Shown here: positions 55,801-64,000 of the stretch, piece by piece
Numbering within the stretch: the first letter of the stretch is position 1
Layout: each line of letters opens with the position of its first letter
Notes under the pieces: generated by a model
The model's database searches: none
What the model saw: only the letters and a program-made list of their open reading frames with translations
What the model was told of the DNA's origin: nothing
Program-made: the position numbers and the translations under genes
Source: Prevotella heparinolytica
GTDB lineage: Bacteria > Bacteroidota > Bacteroidia > Bacteroidales > Bacteroidaceae
DNA: 64,000 nucleotides
Assembly (NCBI RefSeq): GCF_004342845.1
Contig: NZ_SLXB01000001.1
Span: 1 to 64,000 of the forward strand
Direction of reading: 5' to 3'

Positions 55801-56418
55801 ATGAACATTAGACTTAATATCGTAATATTCATTGTGTTTCTGCTCTGCATCGGCCCGAAAGCTCTTGCACAGCGACAGCCCACAAGGGCCGATGCGCAAA
55901 AGAATGTTTACCTTGTGCCCATGTGCGTGTACGAGGGAGACACCATTCCGTGTATCGACTTGCCCAACGTCTACATATTCAAGCCGCTAACGTTCAAGAA
56001 CAAGCGAGAGATGGAAAAGTACTATAAACTTATCCGCGACGTGAAGAAAGTGCTTCCCATCGCCAAAGAAGTGAACCGTGCCATCATCGAAACCTACGAG
56101 TACATGATGACCCTACCCAACGAGAAAGCACGCCGGCAGCACATCAAGGCCGTAGAGAAAGGCATGAAAGAACAATATACCCCCCGGCTGAAGAAACTGA
56201 CCCTTACGCAGGGCAAGCTGCTGATAAAGCTGGTAGACCGACAGACGCACTCCACGGGTTATGAACTAGTAAAGGCATTCATGGGCTCTTTCAAGGCGGG
56301 ATTCTACCAAACCTTTGCCACATTGTTCGGTGCCAGCCTGAAAAAAAAGTATGACCCCGCAGGAGAAGATGCGCTGACCGAACGAGTAATAAAGTTAGTG
56401 GAAAACGGACAATTGTGA
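55801..56418 (+). CDS. DUF4294 secreted protein
   Basis: 205 residues. Signal peptide MNIRLNIVIFIVFLLCIGPKALA, then VYEGDTIPCIDLPNVYIFKPLTFKNKREMEKYYKLIRDVKKVLPIAKE, the DUF4294 hallmark. Rich in Lys/Arg and predicted helical; periplasmic. Function unknown. The second in-frame ATG is chosen because it starts the signal peptide. Confidence 0.82.
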   Translation: MNIRLNIVIFIVFLLCIGPKALAQRQPTRADAQKNVYLVPMCVYEGDTIPCIDLPNVYIFKPLTFKNKREMEKYYKLIRDVKKVLPIAKEVNRAIIETYEYMMTLPNEKARRQHIKAVEKGMKEQYTPRLKKLTLTQGKLLIKLVDRQTHSTGYELVKAFMGSFKAGFYQTFATLFGASLKKKYDPAGEDALTERVIKLVENGQL

Positions 56419-56500
56419 ACCATCCCCAAACTGAAAAATCAAGACTTTTACGGGAGGATTCGCTATAAACTTGTAAAAATTTCATTTTCCAGGATTATTC

Positions 56501-56532
56501 TTTCATTATTACTAAATTAATATTTATTTTTG
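56501..56532 (+). promoter_or_regulatory. Promoter of the histidine kinase gene
   Basis: TTTC, 20 bases, then TATTTTTG (56525-56532), 24 bases before the ATG at 56557. Confidence 0.65.
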
Positions 56533-56556
56533 TCCGGACGAACAAATCCATTTCCC

Positions 56557-58545
56557 ATGAAACGCATTATAAAAACATTCTTTTTCCTTTATTTCTGCCT
56601 TTCAGCCGCATACGCACAACAACAAGAAAAAAACAAGGAAGAAATACTGATTATCAGTTCCTATAGTTACGAAAGTAAATATATATACAGCAATATCACG
56701 AAATTCGTAAATGAATACACACGGTTGGACGGTAAATATTCACCGGTGGTAGAATCGATCAACTGCTTGTCTTTGGACGAAAGAACCAATTGGATGAACA
56801 GGATGAAAAAGATACTCGACAAACATCCCGACGCAAAATTCATCCTGCTTTTAGGACCCGAAGCATGGTCGTGCTACTTTTCGCTGACCGAAGAGAAATA
56901 CAAGAAAATCCCTTTAGGATGTATCATGGGCCAACGATACGGTGCCACATTCACAGACAATGCCATCCCTTCACTGCAAGTAGCTGATACCCAAAAACAA
57001 GGAATCGTGGACTACAAACAAGTGATGGAACAGTTCAACGTAAGATTCTTTGACTACTATGAATACGACACAGATTCCGACTACAAACTGATCACCCGCT
57101 TATTCCCCTCTACCAAAAACATAGCCATCATCAGCGATAATACCTACCTCGGACTGAGTGAGATGAGAATCGTAAAACACACGCTTGAGAAAAATTATCC
57201 GCACATGAACCTTATCTACATAAACGGCAGCCGGATGGATCTTGAAGAAGCTTTGCACACCACGGCCTCACTGCCCGAAAACACCGCGGCCATTCTCTGC
57301 ATCTGGAGGTTTGACAAAAAGAATGTAATCTACATGAAAAACGCCGAATACCTCTTCAAGGAAGCCAACAACGAACTACCCGTATTCAGCCTTACCGGAA
57401 CAGGTATAGGCTATTGGTGCATCGGAGGTTCCATCCCAAAATATAATGAAGAAGTAGGAGTGACACTTGCACAACACGTCTATCAACACATCGATAAAGA
57501 AAAGAAAGACTTTCCTGTATACCTCCATCGTTGTTACAATGAATTCCGTTTTGACATGGATAAATTGAAAAAATTCAATTTATCAAAAGAAATGTTACCC
57601 GATAAAAGCATCTACATCAATGACACCACCTTAAATTGGAAAGAAGTATTACACAATTACAGGTGGTATTTGCTGCTAATGTCAGTGGTCATGATAAGTC
57701 TTATCGTGGGAATAATTATATCCATACACTATTCCTGGCACATCCACCAACTGAAAAACAAACTGATGGACGACAAGAAACGGTTGGAGGATTCCGAAAA
57801 GGAACTGCGTTCAGCCAAGGATAAAGCCGAAGAGAGCAACCGGCTGAAATCGGCGTTCATATCGAACATGAGCCACGAAATACGCACTCCGCTCAATGCC
57901 ATAGTGGGATTTTCCACCATCTTACAAGAAGAGACCAAACAAAATAAAAATATAAAGGAATATGTAAACATCATCTCTTATAATTCGGACTTGTTGTTGA
58001 AACTCATCAACGACATCCTCGACCTTTCGCGGCTGGAATCGGACAAGCAGAATTTCAACTTCTCCAAAACAGATTTGATACCACATTGCCAAAACGTTAT
58101 GAACAGCATACAGACAAGCATCAACAAAGATACAAAGCTGTATTTCCGTCACTCCACGCTAACCGCCAACGCGGAAACCGACCTTACAAAATTTAATCAG
58201 ATCCTTATCAACTTGATAGGAAACGCTGCCAAGTTCACCCGGGAAGGTTTCATCGAACTGAGTGTGAAACCCGATGATGAAGCACAAGAATGGGTATTTT
58301 CCGTTACCGACACCGGATGCGGCATTCCGTTGGACAAACAGAAAGCCGTATTCGAAAGATTCTACAAACTGGACGAATATGTACAAGGCACCGGGCTGGG
58401 ACTTTCCATTTGCAAGATTACCATAAAAAAACTGGGAGGCAGAATATGGATTGATTCTGAATACATGCAAGGAGCACGATTTATATTCACAATCCCCTAT
58501 AAACATAAAAGGGATGTCACGACGACACCCCTGATCATTGAATAG
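56557..58545 (+). CDS. Membrane sensor histidine kinase with substrate-binding-like input domain
   Basis: 662 residues. Signal peptide (about 1-20), a periplasmic region (about 25-365) resembling ABC-type substrate-binding folds (ILIISSYSYESKYIYSNITKF; KNIAIISDNTYLGLSEMR), one TM helix (about 370-392), a coiled-coil linker, DHp with phospho-His440 (SHEIRTPLN), and HATPase motifs (LIGNAAKFT, TDTGCGIP, GTGLGLSI). No receiver or DNA-binding domain follows and no response regulator gene is adjacent, so it is an orphan kinase. The ligand is unknown. Confidence 0.92.
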   Translation: MKRIIKTFFFLYFCLSAAYAQQQEKNKEEILIISSYSYESKYIYSNITKFVNEYTRLDGKYSPVVESINCLSLDERTNWMNRMKKILDKHPDAKFILLLGPEAWSCYFSLTEEKYKKIPLGCIMGQRYGATFTDNAIPSLQVADTQKQGIVDYKQVMEQFNVRFFDYYEYDTDSDYKLITRLFPSTKNIAIISDNTYLGLSEMRIVKHTLEKNYPHMNLIYINGSRMDLEEALHTTASLPENTAAILCIWRFDKKNVIYMKNAEYLFKEANNELPVFSLTGTGIGYWCIGGSIPKYNEEVGVTLAQHVYQHIDKEKKDFPVYLHRCYNEFRFDMDKLKKFNLSKEMLPDKSIYINDTTLNWKEVLHNYRWYLLLMSVVMISLIVGIIISIHYSWHIHQLKNKLMDDKKRLEDSEKELRSAKDKAEESNRLKSAFISNMSHEIRTPLNAIVGFSTILQEETKQNKNIKEYVNIISYNSDLLLKLINDILDLSRLESDKQNFNFSKTDLIPHCQNVMNSIQTSINKDTKLYFRHSTLTANAETDLTKFNQILINLIGNAAKFTREGFIELSVKPDDEAQEWVFSVTDTGCGIPLDKQKAVFERFYKLDEYVQGTGLGLSICKITIKKLGGRIWIDSEYMQGARFIFTIPYKHKRDVTTTPLIIE

Positions 58546-58571
58546 CTTTATTTACTGTTATCCCCCGCCCC

Positions 58572-59534
58572 TTATTCCGGTTGCAGTTCTCCCGCCATCG
58601 GCAACTCTTTCCATCCCTCGCCAAAGGCATCGTAAGCATCGGTCACCACTACGAAAGCTTTCGGGTCGACCTCTCTTATTTTTTGCTTAATGCCCGCCAC
58701 CTCTTTATAACTCATCACAAGAAACAACATTTCCTTATCGGACTTTGTATACAGGCCGCTGCTCTTGATGCAGGTGGCCGTGCGGTCCAAATCCTTGATA
58801 ATATAGTCGTGCAAGGCAGTCAGGCGCATATCACTGATGACAAACAATATCTTATCGTTCTTCTCTCCGTTGATAACATAGGCCATCACCCTCGAAGTGA
58901 CGAAAATGGCAATGAGCGAATAGAAAGACAAATGCCAAGAAGGCTGGGCAGAATCGCCCGGATTGCCGATACCGAAACCGATGACCAACAGACCGAACAA
59001 TACCACAACGCCATCTACCAGCAAAATGGACTTTGAAAAACGTATGTGACAGTATTTCTGCAACAACATTGCCACAATGTCCGTGCCTCCCGTTGTAGCC
59101 TGACTGCGCACCACGGTGCCGCAACCGATGCCGATGACCACCGCACCGATTATGGAAGTCAGCATCAGATGATTTGTCATGTCGATGCAACCTCCCAGTA
59201 ACTGTGTAGGATCCAACCGATGGAGTGCTTCCTTGGAAGGATAAGACAAGATGGACAAAGTATTCATGACAAGCGGAGTGAAAAGCGCTGCAACGATGGT
59301 GCGCGCTCCGAGTTTTTTTCCAAGAAAAAGCACGGAAATAATAAGCAACGGAATGTCGAACATATATCCGAACGTACCCACCTGAATGGAAGGAACCAGA
59401 TTATGAAGCACAATACTCGCTCCATACACCCCACCCGGAACCAAATTATAGGGATTGATAAAGTATACAAACCCTGCTCCCATAATGATGCAACCTACAA
59501 AAACACCTATCCACGAAGATATTACTTTTTTCAT
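58572..59534 (-). CDS. YitT-family membrane protein (DUF161 + DUF2179)
   Basis: 320 residues. Five to six helices with GGTDIVA (a repeated YitT motif) and a C-terminal cytoplasmic DUF2179 domain (about 225-305). Members are thought to be small-molecule exporters. Of the two YitT proteins in this window (see 62337), this one has no visible operon partner. Confidence 0.87.
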   Translation of the reverse strand: MKKVISSWIGVFVGCIIMGAGFVYFINPYNLVPGGVYGASIVLHNLVPSIQVGTFGYMFDIPLLIISVLFLGKKLGARTIVAALFTPLVMNTLSILSYPSKEALHRLDPTQLLGGCIDMTNHLMLTSIIGAVVIGIGCGTVVRSQATTGGTDIVAMLLQKYCHIRFSKSILLVDGVVVLFGLLVIGFGIGNPGDSAQPSWHLSFYSLIAIFVTSRVMAYVINGEKNDKILFVISDMRLTALHDYIIKDLDRTATCIKSSGLYTKSDKEMLFLVMSYKEVAGIKQKIREVDPKAFVVVTDAYDAFGEGWKELPMAGELQPE

Positions 59535-59676
59535 ATCAATCAGAATTATATATCTATATATTTATGCAGCAAATATACGAAAACATAAAAACATATCAAT
59601 GTACCGAACAGGCATAAATTTAAGTACATAGAACCAATCTACTGCATATATACATGCACAAAACCAGGAATAAGCC

Positions 59677-60213
59677 TTACAGCTGTTTCAATTGTTTGAA
59701 TAAATCCCAAATAACGATACCTGCCGTGACCGATACGTTCAAAGAATGCTTCGTTCCGTATTGGGGTATTTCGATGCAACCGTGAGAATGGTCTATCACC
59801 TCCTGCTGAACACCTTTCACCTCATTTCCCAACACCACGGCATATTTTTCGCTCTTATCCAACGTAAGTTCATCCAGCATCACACTGCCTTTTGCCTGCT
59901 CTATGGAATAGACCGTATAACCTTCTTCCTTGAGGTTATCAACAACTTCAACAGTGTTATCAACATACTTCCAATCTACGGTGAATTCGGCTCCAAGTGC
60001 CGTTTTGTGCATTTCAGGGTGGGGAGGAGTGGCAGTGATGCCACAAAGATAAATGCACTCTATGCGGAAAGCGTCCGAAGTGCGAAACACAGAACCTATG
60101 TTATGAAGACTGCGAACATTGTCCAGCACGACCACCAGAGGCAGTTTATCCGCTTCCTTAAACTCTTCCACACTGATGCGATTCAACTCCGTTATCTTCA
60201 GTTTTCGATTCAT
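59677..60213 (-). CDS. SpoU/TrmH-family RNA 2'-O-methyltransferase
   Basis: 178 residues, a minimal SPOUT enzyme. LVVVLDNVRSLHNIGSVFRTSDAF (motif 1), VVLGNEVKGV (motif 2) and IPQYGTKHSLNVSVTAGIVIW (motif 3) form the trefoil-knot AdoMet site. The target could be tRNA or rRNA; not deducible. Confidence 0.9.
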   Translation of the reverse strand: MNRKLKITELNRISVEEFKEADKLPLVVVLDNVRSLHNIGSVFRTSDAFRIECIYLCGITATPPHPEMHKTALGAEFTVDWKYVDNTVEVVDNLKEEGYTVYSIEQAKGSVMLDELTLDKSEKYAVVLGNEVKGVQQEVIDHSHGCIEIPQYGTKHSLNVSVTAGIVIWDLFKQLKQL

Positions 60214-60239
60214 GTGCCGCTCTATTTATATTTATCTGA

Positions 60240-60687
60240 TGCAAAGATAATTCTTTCCGTTAACATCCCTGTTAATAACCGTGGAAAAGGTATCGATACA
60301 GCGTGGAAACATTTTTAAAAGTAATCCTTGCATTATTCATTGAAAAATATATTACGATACTGATACTAACAAAACAAATAAGTTAGCAAAAATCTTCTAA
60401 GGGTATATCAACACATTTTTAAGCATTGTTTCGACCATTAATCTCTCTAAAGTTATTAACTTTGCGCCTTGTGAACTGTTGTTAATAGAAAAGATAATAA
60501 AAGCTGTAGTAAGCTTATAATCAGCTGATAGAATACTTTAAAATGAGTTGATAACTTAAGGATAGTACATGGCTTGTAACTAATAACTTAATAAGCAAGA
60601 AAAATCATTTTTATTTATCCACACTATTAACCGACTATCATCACCATCAAAGGATTTTTTAAAAGAAGAGGAATAAAAAATATAATT
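60240..60687. promoter_or_regulatory. AT-rich leader/regulatory region before nadA
   Basis: 450 bases without a gene. A promoter-like TAACTTTG (60457-60464) with TTTC upstream would give nadA a leader of about 215 bases. A perfect DnaA-box TTATCCACA is at 60615-60623, with weaker relatives (TTGATAACTT near 60551). No other gene-like frame. Confidence 0.5.
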
Positions 60688-61626
60688 ATGGATAATCTGA
60701 CAGAAGCCATCAAACAGCTGAAGAAAGAAAAGAGCGCGATCATTCTGGGGCACTACTACCAGAAAGGTGAGATACAGGATATAGCCGACTATGTGGGTGA
60801 CAGTCTGGCCTTGGCACAATGGGCAGCTCGCACGGAGGCTGACATTATCGTTATGTGCGGTGTGCACTTCATGGGCGAGACGGCAAAGATTCTCTGTCCT
60901 GACAAGAAAGTACTGGTTCCGGATATGGAGGCAGGTTGTTCGCTGGCTGATAGTTGTCCAGCCGATAAGTTCGGTAAGTTTGTCAAAGAGCATCCCGGAC
61001 ATACGGTGATATCCTACGTCAACACAACGGCAGCCGTGAAGGCAGTGACCGATGTGGTGGTCACTTCTACCAACGCCAGGCAGATTGTGGAAAGCTTCCC
61101 TAAAGATGAGAAAATAATCTTCGGGCCGGACAGGAATCTGGGTAATTATATCAACTCCATCACCGGAAGAGAGATGTTACTATGGGATGGTGCATGCCAT
61201 GTACACGAGCAATTCTCGGTTGAAAAGATTGTTGAATTAAAGATGCGGCATCCCGGTGCGTTGGTATTGGCGCATCCCGAATGTAAAAGCACGGTTCTGA
61301 AGCTGGCCGATGTGGTAGGTTCTACGGCTGCATTGCTGAAATATGCCGTGGCTCATCCTGAAAAGAGTTATATTGTGGCTACGGAGTCGGGCATCCTGCA
61401 CGAAATGCAAAAGAAGTGTCTGCATACAACTTTTATTCCTGCTCCTCCCAACGACAGTACCTGTGCCTGCAATGAATGCAGCTACATGCGTCTGAATACG
61501 TTGGAAAAGCTTTATGACTGCTTGAAAAATGAGTCGCCCGAAATAAAAGTGGATGCTGAAATTGTTGCCAAAGCAGTGAAGCCCATACAAAGGATGTTGG
61601 AAATATCGGCCGAATTGGGATTGTAG
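60688..61626 (+). CDS. nadA: Quinolinate synthase A
   Basis: 312 residues. It condenses iminoaspartate with dihydroxyacetone phosphate to quinolinate in NAD synthesis, using a 4Fe-4S cluster. The cluster cysteines are Cys84 (MEAGCSLAD), Cys170 (DGACHVHE) and Cys264 (CNECSYM). ILGHYYQKGEIQDIADYVGDSL is the conserved start. nadB and nadC are not adjacent. Confidence 0.96.
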   Translation: MDNLTEAIKQLKKEKSAIILGHYYQKGEIQDIADYVGDSLALAQWAARTEADIIVMCGVHFMGETAKILCPDKKVLVPDMEAGCSLADSCPADKFGKFVKEHPGHTVISYVNTTAAVKAVTDVVVTSTNARQIVESFPKDEKIIFGPDRNLGNYINSITGREMLLWDGACHVHEQFSVEKIVELKMRHPGALVLAHPECKSTVLKLADVVGSTAALLKYAVAHPEKSYIVATESGILHEMQKKCLHTTFIPAPPNDSTCACNECSYMRLNTLEKLYDCLKNESPEIKVDAEIVAKAVKPIQRMLEISAELGL

Positions 61627-61641
61627 TTATCTAAAATATAA

Positions 61642-61678
61642 GCCTCCTATAAACGATTGCCATTTATAGGGGGCTTTA
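61642..61678 (+). terminator. Terminator between nadA and the ITPase gene
   Basis: Stem GCCTCCTATAAA/TTTATAGGGGGC with a 9-base loop, followed by TTTA. It may act in both directions. Confidence 0.75.
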
Positions 61679-61711
61679 CTGTGTACCTGCTTCTTATCCC
61701 AAACTCAAGTA

Positions 61712-62299
61712 TTATTTCATCAATAGGAAGTGGCAAAGCTTTTGGGTGGCCATTGCCCGGTGGCTGATTTTATTCTTCAGTTCGTTGCCCATTTCGGCAA
61801 AGGTTTGTGAATAACCTTCGGGCACGAATACAGGGTCATATCCAAAGCCGGAAGTTCCTTTTCTGTTTTTGATGATTTCTCCTTTGACGATTCCTTCGAA
61901 CAAGTGTTCTTTTCCGTTGATGATAAGGGCAAATACGGTGCGGAATCGGGCTCTGCGATTTTCTACATTCTCCATCTCTTTCAGCAGTTTTTTCATATTG
62001 GCTTCCGAATCGTGTGCATCGCCGGCATAACGGGCTGAATATACTCCGGGAGCACCGTTGAGAGCTTCTACTTCCAAACCGGTATCGTCGGCAAAACAAT
62101 CCAAGTGATAATTTTCGAAGATATATCTTGCTTTTATCAAAGCATTTCCTTCGAGCGTATCTGCTGTTTCGGGAATATCGACGTTGTAGTCTATGTCCTT
62201 CATGCTGAGAAGTTCAATCTTCTTACCAAGAATGGCGCTGACTTCTTCCAGCTTGTGTGTGTTGTTGGTAGCAAATACGAATTTCTTTTTTATACTCAT
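61712..62299 (-). CDS. rdgB: Non-canonical purine NTP pyrophosphatase (RdgB/HAM1)
   Basis: 195 residues. It hydrolyses ITP, dITP and XTP to keep them out of nucleic acids. [16 protein letters not shown] (substrate), [25 protein letters not shown] (metal) and [11 protein letters not shown] are the family motifs. It is the last gene of a leuS-yitT-rdgB run on the minus strand. Confidence 0.95.
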   Translation of the reverse strand: MSIKKKFVFATNNTHKLEEVSAILGKKIELLSMKDIDYNVDIPETADTLEGNALIKARYIFENYHLDCFADDTGLEVEALNGAPGVYSARYAGDAHDSEANMKKLLKEMENVENRRARFRTVFALIINGKEHLFEGIVKGEIIKNRKGTSGFGYDPVFVPEGYSQTFAEMGNELKNKISHRAMATQKLCHFLLMK

Positions 62300-62336
62300 T
62301 GAATATCTCCTTTATATTTGTGGCTCGCCTGTATTA

Positions 62337-63239
62337 CTACTTCACTTTCAGTCGGTCGAATCCTTCTCCATATACGCCGATGACGGAACTTTGCGAGATG
62401 AACGCATTCGGGTCTATGTCTTTCACCATCCGGAATATTTCTATCGACTGGCGTTTGTAAGCAAGCACAACCAATACTTTCACGTTATGTTTGCTGTACC
62501 AGCCGATGCCGTCGAGTACCGTTACACCACGATGGGTTTCTTTGGTGATTCGGTCGGCAATTTTCTCATATTCTTTTGAGAAGATGAAGAATTGCACGGA
62601 TTGTCGGGAACTGTTTACGATGTAATCCAACACGAATCCTATGACAAACAAAGTTACAAAACCGAATATTACCCGTCGCCAGTCGTTGAAGATGAAGTAA
62701 CAGGAACTTATGATGACTATGTCGCATGCCATTACCATGCGTCCTAAGGTGACGTCGTGGTACTTGTGTATGATAGCGGCGATAATATCGGTACCTCCCG
62801 TGCTTCCGTTGCAGTTGAACACGATGCCTAATCCGATTCCGCACATCGTGGCGCCTATCAGGCAGGCCATGAAGTCTTGTCCGGGACCGAGTATCTGCGG
62901 CGGAACACCGTCCGCTCCGTTCACTAACAACTGGAAAAACCAAAGCAGGAAAGTCAGTCCGAAGATGGCATATGTGGTTTTGATACTGAACTTCGGTCCG
63001 AGTATCTTAATGGCAAATGTCATCAGAATGGCATTGATGATGAAGTACGACCATTGGATTGGAAATCCGGTGGCGTAATAGATAATGGCTCCGATACCGG
63101 TAGTGCCTCCGGTAGTAATCTGATAAGGGATGAGGAATGCCGCCCATCCCAGTGCGTAGCTGATGAGTCCGAAAGTGATGAAGACATAGTCTCGCAATTC
63201 TCTCGTCACTTCTGCTTTGGTTGGTTTTGTAATTTGCAT
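62337..63239 (-). CDS. YitT-family membrane protein (second copy)
   Basis: 300 residues. Helices from about 20 to 200 with TTGGTTGIGAIIYY and STGGTDIIAAIIHK, and a C-terminal DUF2179 domain (KIADRITKETHRGVTVLDGIGWYSK). Overall similar to the copy at 58572 but in an operon: five bases after leuS and 37 before rdgB. The Met at 63239 begins MQITKPTKAEVTRELRDYVFI. Confidence 0.88.
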   Translation of the reverse strand: MQITKPTKAEVTRELRDYVFITFGLISYALGWAAFLIPYQITTGGTTGIGAIIYYATGFPIQWSYFIINAILMTFAIKILGPKFSIKTTYAIFGLTFLLWFFQLLVNGADGVPPQILGPGQDFMACLIGATMCGIGLGIVFNCNGSTGGTDIIAAIIHKYHDVTLGRMVMACDIVIISSCYFIFNDWRRVIFGFVTLFVIGFVLDYIVNSSRQSVQFFIFSKEYEKIADRITKETHRGVTVLDGIGWYSKHNVKVLVVLAYKRQSIEIFRMVKDIDPNAFISQSSVIGVYGEGFDRLKVK

Positions 63240-63244
63240 ATCTG

Positions 63245-64000
63245 TTATTTGAAAACGATGTTCACAATCTTCTTCGGCACGACGATTACCTTGGCAATGG
63301 TCTTTCCTTCTATCCATTTGGCCGAACGTTCATCGGACAATACATCGGCTTGAATGGTATCCGGTGTTGCATCTGCCGGGAACTCCATGTTGAAGCGTGC
63401 CTTTCCGTTGAAAGAAACGGTGTAGTTCACAGTGTCTTCCACCAGATATTCTTCCTTGGAGGCAGGCCATTCGGCATCACATACGAATTCTGTATTTCCC
63501 ATTGTTTCCCACAATTCTTCGCATACGTGCGGGGCAAAAGGAGCCAGTACGACGACGAATCGGTTCAGGATTTCCTTTTTGCTGCATTTCATGCCGAACA
63601 ATTCGTTTACGCAAATCATAAAGGCGCTGATGCTGGTGTTGTAAGAGAACTGCTCGATGTCTCCCGTCACTTTCTTAATCAGCTTATGCAGCGATTTCAG
63701 TTCTTCTTTGGTGGGCGGTTCGTCCGTCACTAAATAGTTGCCGTTGCGGTCGTAGAACAAAGACCAGAATTTCTTGATGAAGCGGTGCACACCGTCTATG
63801 CCGTTCGTATCCCATGGTTTCGACTGTTCCACCGGACCAAGGAACATTTCGTACATACGAAGCGTGTCGGCTCCGTATCTCTCGACAATCATATCGGGAT
63901 TTACAACATTGAACATCGATTTGCTCATCTTCTCCACAGCCCATCCGCAGATGTATTTGCCGTCGTCTTCCAAGACGAACTCGGCAGTTGCATATTCGGG
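63245..64000 (-). CDS. leuS: Leucyl-tRNA synthetase, C-terminal part (partial)
   Basis: The last 251 codons; the rest lies beyond base 64000. [14 protein letters not shown] is the KMSKS loop, followed by the anticodon-binding domain ([32 protein letters not shown]) and the C-terminal domain ending in [14 protein letters not shown]. It heads the leuS-yitT-rdgB transcription unit. Confidence 0.95.
   Translation of the reverse strand, partial: PEYATAEFVLEDDGKYICGWAVEKMSKSMFNVVNPDMIVERYGADTLRMYEMFLGPVEQSKPWDTNGIDGVHRFIKKFWSLFYDRNGNYLVTDEPPTKEELKSLHKLIKKVTGDIEQFSYNTSISAFMICVNELFGMKCSKKEILNRFVVVLAPFAPHVCEELWETMGNTEFVCDAEWPASKEEYLVEDTVNYTVSFNGKARFNMEFPADATPDTIQADVLSDERSAKWIEGKTIAKVIVVPKKIVNIVFK

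Noticed and set aside
60240..60687. Chromosomal replication origin
   Set aside because: Only one perfect DnaA box is seen, dnaA is absent and no clear strand-bias switch is visible; kept only as a regulatory or origin-like candidate.

Overview
The window looks like chromosome from a gut Bacteroides species (Bacteroidales). The evidence is the many Bacteroidetes-type promoters (TAnnTTTG at -7, several with TTTG or TTG about 19-20 bases upstream), weak Shine-Dalgarno signals, a SusD remnant, a TonB receptor, and Bacteroidetes families (DUF3575, DUF4271, DUF4294, DUF4491, DUF6266). The species cannot be fixed from the sequence alone. Most of the window is housekeeping chromosome with short operons on both strands; two or three places show acquisition, rearrangement or decay.

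Layout. 0-2.8 kb: a GC-rich, fimbria-type locus on the minus strand (DUF3575 outer-membrane protein, start of a further secreted protein) with its own tyrosine recombinase. Between them lies a 203-bp AT-rich segment bounded by perfect 17-bp inverted repeats, the architecture of an invertible promoter. 2.9-5 kb: cysteine synthesis (cysK and serine acetyltransferase, divergent). 5-9.3 kb: an rRNA methyltransferase with an Arg/Glu-rich tail, a truncated ORF6N gene with two related palindromes, and a dipeptidyl-peptidase. 9.4-15 kb: purD, two membrane proteins, mnmD, and a zinc/manganese uptake lipoprotein plus ATPase with no permease. 15-20.6 kb (minus): comM, a TlpA-like lipoprotein without redox cysteines, an abundant-type TPR lipoprotein, xerD. 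20.7-29 kb: aroQ, pyk, an O-methyltransferase, a LolC-like permease with rbfA, a YfhO giant membrane protein, and the mtn-luxS methyl-recycling/AI-2 pair.

29-34 kb is an accessory islet: a DUF6266 gene, two near-identical 175-bp MITEs bracketing a small hydrophobic peptide and a four-helix membrane protein, then a HEAT-repeat fragment, a DJ-1 protein, a methyltransferase, an acetyltransferase and a truncated second acetyltransferase that ends at the acyl-CoA ligase gene. 36.3-38.4 kb is another scar: an HU-like promoter and start codon, preceded by four direct repeats at 54-55-bp spacing, fused to a headless SusD gene. 38.9-42.2 kb pairs a TonB receptor with a membrane-anchored winged-helix regulator.

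42.3-49.7 kb is core: rpsO, typA, LOG, DUF4271, hemD, rnpA-yidD-TatD, tyrS and tRNA-Gln. 49.7-55.3 kb (minus) has a three-gene Cys-rich/flavin operon behind a possible structured leader, tRNA-Met, an Lrp regulator, a radical-SAM protein and a helix-hairpin-helix/beta-barrel protein. 55.8-64 kb has DUF4294, a hybrid-input histidine kinase, two YitT transporters, a SpoU methyltransferase, nadA, an ITP pyrophosphatase and the 3' end of leuS.

Across scales, four unrelated intergenic arrays share a 22-23-bp period, and a palindromic repeat family has inserted in frame into two neighbouring genes (mnmD and the metal ATPase). The invertible fimbrial switch, the in-frame palindromic inserts, the MITE pair and the ORF6N palindromes are the best candidates for follow-up.
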